From Pedobacter arcticus A12 (GTDB lineage Bacteria > Bacteroidota > Bacteroidia > Sphingobacteriales > Sphingobacteriaceae): a DNA stretch of 64,000 bases. The stretch covers positions 1 to 64,000 of the forward strand of contig NZ_JH947128.1 in NCBI RefSeq assembly GCF_000302595.1, given 5' to 3'. The notes under the pieces are model-generated. The model was given only the letters and a program-made list of their open reading frames with translations. It made no database searches and was not told where the DNA came from. The position numbers and the translations under genes were made by a program. This document shows positions 61,183 through 64,000 of the stretch, piece after piece; the stretch's first letter is position 1, and each line of letters begins with the position of its first letter.

Positions 61183-64000
61183 ATGGATTTTACTGTTCAT
61201 AGCCTTAGAATGCTATGCCCCAAAAAAATTAGACTTAGCAATTTTTTTGAACCCAAAAGTATAATTATGAAGCTACTCGCAATTATATTGCTCACCGCCT
61301 CACTACAAGTAAGTGCAACGGCATTTTCGCAAATAAACGTAGTTGCAAACAAACTTTCAATAGAACAGGTATTAAAGCAAATTGAAAAACAAAGTGGATA
61401 CACCGTTTTTTATGATGCAGATTACCTCAAGGTTGCAAACCCGGTAACACTATCGCTTAAAGGTGCTTCTTTAGAAGAAAGCCTTGAGGCCTGTTTCAAA
61501 AACCAGCCTTTTACTTACCAAATTATTGCTAAAACAATAATTATAAAAAGCAAAAAGCCTGTAGAAAGAAAAGACGTAATTATCACCGGAAAAGTTGTGG
61601 ATGAAAACGGCTTAGAAATGCCCGGAGTTACCGTAAAAATACGAAATGCGAATGTTGGTGTTGTTACCAGTAACAACGGCCTATACCGTATAAGTGTACC
61701 CGATGAAAAATCGACCACACTTGTTTTTTCATTTTTGGGCTACTTAACTCAAGAAGTACAGTTAAACGGCAAGCTTGTATTAAACGTTAAAATGGCCGAA
61801 GATCTAAAACAATTGAGCGAAGTTGTAGTGATTGGTTATGGTTCTGTTGAGCGAGGAGACTTAACAGGCGCCGTGTCGTCCATTAAAATGGTTGATTTTT
61901 ACAAAGCCCCGGTTACTTCTTTTGAGGAAGCTTTAGCTGGTCGTGTGGCGGGTGTTACTGTTTCTGGTTCTGATGGTCAGCCCGGCGCAGTTAACAATAT
62001 CGTAATTCGCGGACCAGGTTCAATTACTCAGGACAACTCACCTTTATACGTTATTGACGGTTTTCCTATGGAAGATTCTGACAATAGCTCTGTTAACCCA
62101 AATGATATTGAATCGATTGATATTTTAAAAGATGCATCTTCTACCGCGATTTATGGTTCAAGAGGTGCCAACGGCGTTATTATCATCACCACTAAAAAAG
62201 GTAAAAAAGGCGATCCGGTAATCAATTTCAACTCGTACTACGGACTTCAGAACAACAACAAGCGAATTGATGTATTAAGCCCTTATGAGTTTGTTAAAGT
62301 TCAAATCGAACAATCTTCTGGCGCAGCGGTGAATACTGCAGCACAATTATATACTCCAGCAGAGGTTCCCATTACCGATCCTTTCTACAACGCAAACGGA
62401 AATACACTAGAGTCGTATAGAAAAGTAAAAGGCTTAAACTTACAGGATCAGTACTTTAGAACTGCAGCTGTACAAAACTATGACCTTTCGCTTAGAGGCG
62501 GAACAGATAAAACGCTTTACTCGATTTCTGCCAACGTACGTGATATGCAAGGAATTATTATCAATTCTGGCATAACCAGATACCAAGGCAGAATAACCTT
62601 AGACCAAACGGTAAACAAAAAACTTAAAGTTGGAACCAACATCAACTTAAGTAAAAACACAACTTTCGGTACTGTTCAAATCAATCCGAACGGAAGCGAC
62701 AATCCATCGTTATATCAAATGTACTCGGTATGGGGATATCGCCCGGTTTCTGGTTTAGAGGATGTGAGTTTGGGAGAGGAACAATTTGACCCCGAAGCTA
62801 CCGGCGATGATTACCGTTATAACCCAGTTATCAGTGCGAAAAACGAGCTTCGCGAGTCAATTAGCAATATGTTATCTGCAAATGGTTATGCAGAGTATGC
62901 TTTCAATAAAAACTTTAAGTTAAGAGTTGCCGTAGGTTTAAATAACAGATTCTACAGTACAGAGTCATTCAATAACTCGATGACAGTTTCTGGTAATCCT
63001 CGTAACAACCCGTCTCGTGGACCTAACGGATCACTATATAATGGGATATCTACCAATATTTTGAATGAGAACACTTTATCGTATGTAAAAACTTTAAACA
63101 AGGTTCATAAGATAAACGCTGTTGTAGGTTACACTACGCAAACTAACAAACTAACAAGAAGTGGTTTTGCTGGTAGCCTTGTTCCAAATGAAGGTTTAGG
63201 CACCGACGGTATTGACGAAGGTTTAACCCAAATTGGTACATCAGGCAGTTCTAGCTGGGGCTTGATGTCTTATTTAGCTCGTGTTAACTATATCTATAAC
63301 GGAAAATACCTATTAACAGGCTCATTCAGATCAGATGGATCTTCCAAATTTGCCGAAGGACACCGTTGGGGTTACTTCCCATCTGGAGCTTTTGCTTGGA
63401 TAGCAAGTAAAGAAGATTTCTTTAAAAACCAGGATTACATGAGTAATCTAAAGTTTAGAGCGAGTTATGGCCACACGGGGAATAACAGAATTGGAGATTT
63501 TGACTATTTAACTACCATCAGTTTTCCAACAAATGGAGGTTATTCTTACAACAACGGACAACCAGAAAAAGGCGCTGTAATAAACGCTGTGGGTAACGTA
63601 GATTTAAGATGGGAAACCACAAAACAAGCTGATTTAGGTGTCGACATCGGTTTCTGGAAAGACAGGATTAAGATTACTGCAGACATTTACAGAAAAGTTA
63701 CCGATGACCTATTGTTAAAAGCAGATCTTCCAGGATCAACTGGTATTAGATCGGCTTTTAAAAACGTTGGTAAAATGTCTAACGAAGGTTTAGAGCTAAG
63801 CTTGAACACCGTAAATATCAACACTAAAAACTTTAACTGGTCAAGTAATTTTAACATCGCGTTTAATAAAAACGAAGTATTATCTCTTGCAGAAAACCAA
63901 AATGCTTTGGCCAGAACCGTTCGTTTTGACGGACAGTATAACGGACTTTTCTCTTATATCTCTTTAGTTGGGCAACCAATAGGACAGATATATGGATTAT
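61183..64000 (+). CDS. SusC-type TonB-dependent receptor with STN domain (3' end outside window)
   Basis: 939 codons are visible and the frame is open at the edge. Long N-terminus before a signal peptide (KLLAIILLTASLQVSATAFSQ; second in-frame ATG at 61267), an STN signalling domain (about residues 50-115), a CarboxypepD_reg domain (VIITGKVVDENGLEMPGVTV), then the plug with SEVVVIGYGSVERGDLTGAVSS, DNSPLYVIDGFPMED and ASSTAIYGSRGANGVIIITTKKG, and the start of the barrel. The STN domain and the FecI/FecR genes upstream make it a signalling receptor that imports a ligand, probably a glycan or peptide. A SusD partner would be expected just beyond the window. Confidence 0.93.
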   Translation, partial: MDFTVHSLRMLCPKKIRLSNFFEPKSIIMKLLAIILLTASLQVSATAFSQINVVANKLSIEQVLKQIEKQSGYTVFYDADYLKVANPVTLSLKGASLEESLEACFKNQPFTYQIIAKTIIIKSKKPVERKDVIITGKVVDENGLEMPGVTVKIRNANVGVVTSNNGLYRISVPDEKSTTLVFSFLGYLTQEVQLNGKLVLNVKMAEDLKQLSEVVVIGYGSVERGDLTGAVSSIKMVDFYKAPVTSFEEALAGRVAGVTVSGSDGQPGAVNNIVIRGPGSITQDNSPLYVIDGFPMEDSDNSSVNPNDIESIDILKDASSTAIYGSRGANGVIIITTKKGKKGDPVINFNSYYGLQNNNKRIDVLSPYEFVKVQIEQSSGAAVNTAAQLYTPAEVPITDPFYNANGNTLESYRKVKGLNLQDQYFRTAAVQNYDLSLRGGTDKTLYSISANVRDMQGIIINSGITRYQGRITLDQTVNKKLKVGTNINLSKNTTFGTVQINPNGSDNPSLYQMYSVWGYRPVSGLEDVSLGEEQFDPEATGDDYRYNPVISAKNELRESISNMLSANGYAEYAFNKNFKLRVAVGLNNRFYSTESFNNSMTVSGNPRNNPSRGPNGSLYNGISTNILNENTLSYVKTLNKVHKINAVVGYTTQTNKLTRSGFAGSLVPNEGLGTDGIDEGLTQIGTSGSSSWGLMSYLARVNYIYNGKYLLTGSFRSDGSSKFAEGHRWGYFPSGAFAWIASKEDFFKNQDYMSNLKFRASYGHTGNNRIGDFDYLTTISFPTNGGYSYNNGQPEKGAVINAVGNVDLRWETTKQADLGVDIGFWKDRIKITADIYRKVTDDLLLKADLPGSTGIRSAFKNVGKMSNEGLELSLNTVNINTKNFNWSSNFNIAFNKNEVLSLAENQNALARTVRFDGQYNGLFSYISLVGQPIGQIYGL

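Noticed and set aside
1-64000. tRNA and rRNA genes.
   Set aside because: I looked for T-loop GTTCGAnTCC patterns and rRNA landmarks and found none in a credible context; a covariance-model scan would be decisive.

Overview
The window reads as chromosome from a member of the Bacteroidota, most likely the family Sphingobacteriaceae (Pedobacter or a close relative). The grounds are a type IX secretion (T9SS) sorting domain, a SusC-type TonB-dependent receptor behind a FecI/FecR pair, the Bacteroidota promoter -7 box TAnnTTTG ahead of many genes, an ArgF'-type acylornithine transcarbamylase, low G+C and few Shine-Dalgarno sites. No rRNA, tRNA, CRISPR array, prophage or complete insertion sequence was found.

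Layout. 1-1600 holds no convincing gene, but has small REP-like hairpins and one short peptide ORF with a strong ribosome binding site. 1.6-10.5 kb carries dnaK and four plus-strand metabolic or membrane genes. 10.7-16.6 kb is mostly minus strand: lipoprotein, pdhC-pdhA, small membrane proteins, superoxide dismutase and tadA. 16.8-22.8 kb has a T9SS cargo protein, a YbjQ protein, a lipoprotein, then aspS, rbfA and hflX on the minus strand. 22.9-25.4 kb is a light-response group (DUF2256, cryptochrome DASH, a CarH/LitR-like B12 MerR regulator). 25.5-31 kb is odhA-odhB plus an outer membrane protein. 31.0-32.3 kb is a Fic gene bracketed by two copies of a triple-hairpin repeat. 32.4-41.4 kb is an arginine cluster on the minus strand (GNAT, argG, argC, four-helix protein, argD, small ORF, argF', argB, proC, argE). 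41.8-50.1 kb contains a desaturase, MoxR ATPase, two PpiC-type isomerases, rdgB, pth and tsaD. 50.2-57.6 kb has a giant TamB-like protein, an M1 peptidase and a carboxypeptidase-regulatory-domain protein. 58.2-64.0 kb has a DUF4886 protein and an ECF sigma / FecR / STN-domain SusC receptor, the last cut by the window end.

The most striking feature is mobile-looking repeat DNA inside genes. A palindromic element of about 34 bp occurs five times. It is in frame inside aspS, argB and argC, supplies the last residues and stop codon of argF', and overlaps the stop codon of the M1 peptidase. It is read in three different frames in the two orientations. This recalls the Rickettsia palindromic elements that insert in protein genes. 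A second, looser AAAGTTGAAAGT family lies between genes and also inside argC and the linkers of odhB. The second unusual locus is the Fic cassette, whose encoded protein ends in a probable winged helix and whose flanking palindromes overlap its 5' end.

All calls rest on reading the sequence and on recalled family knowledge. No database search was run.
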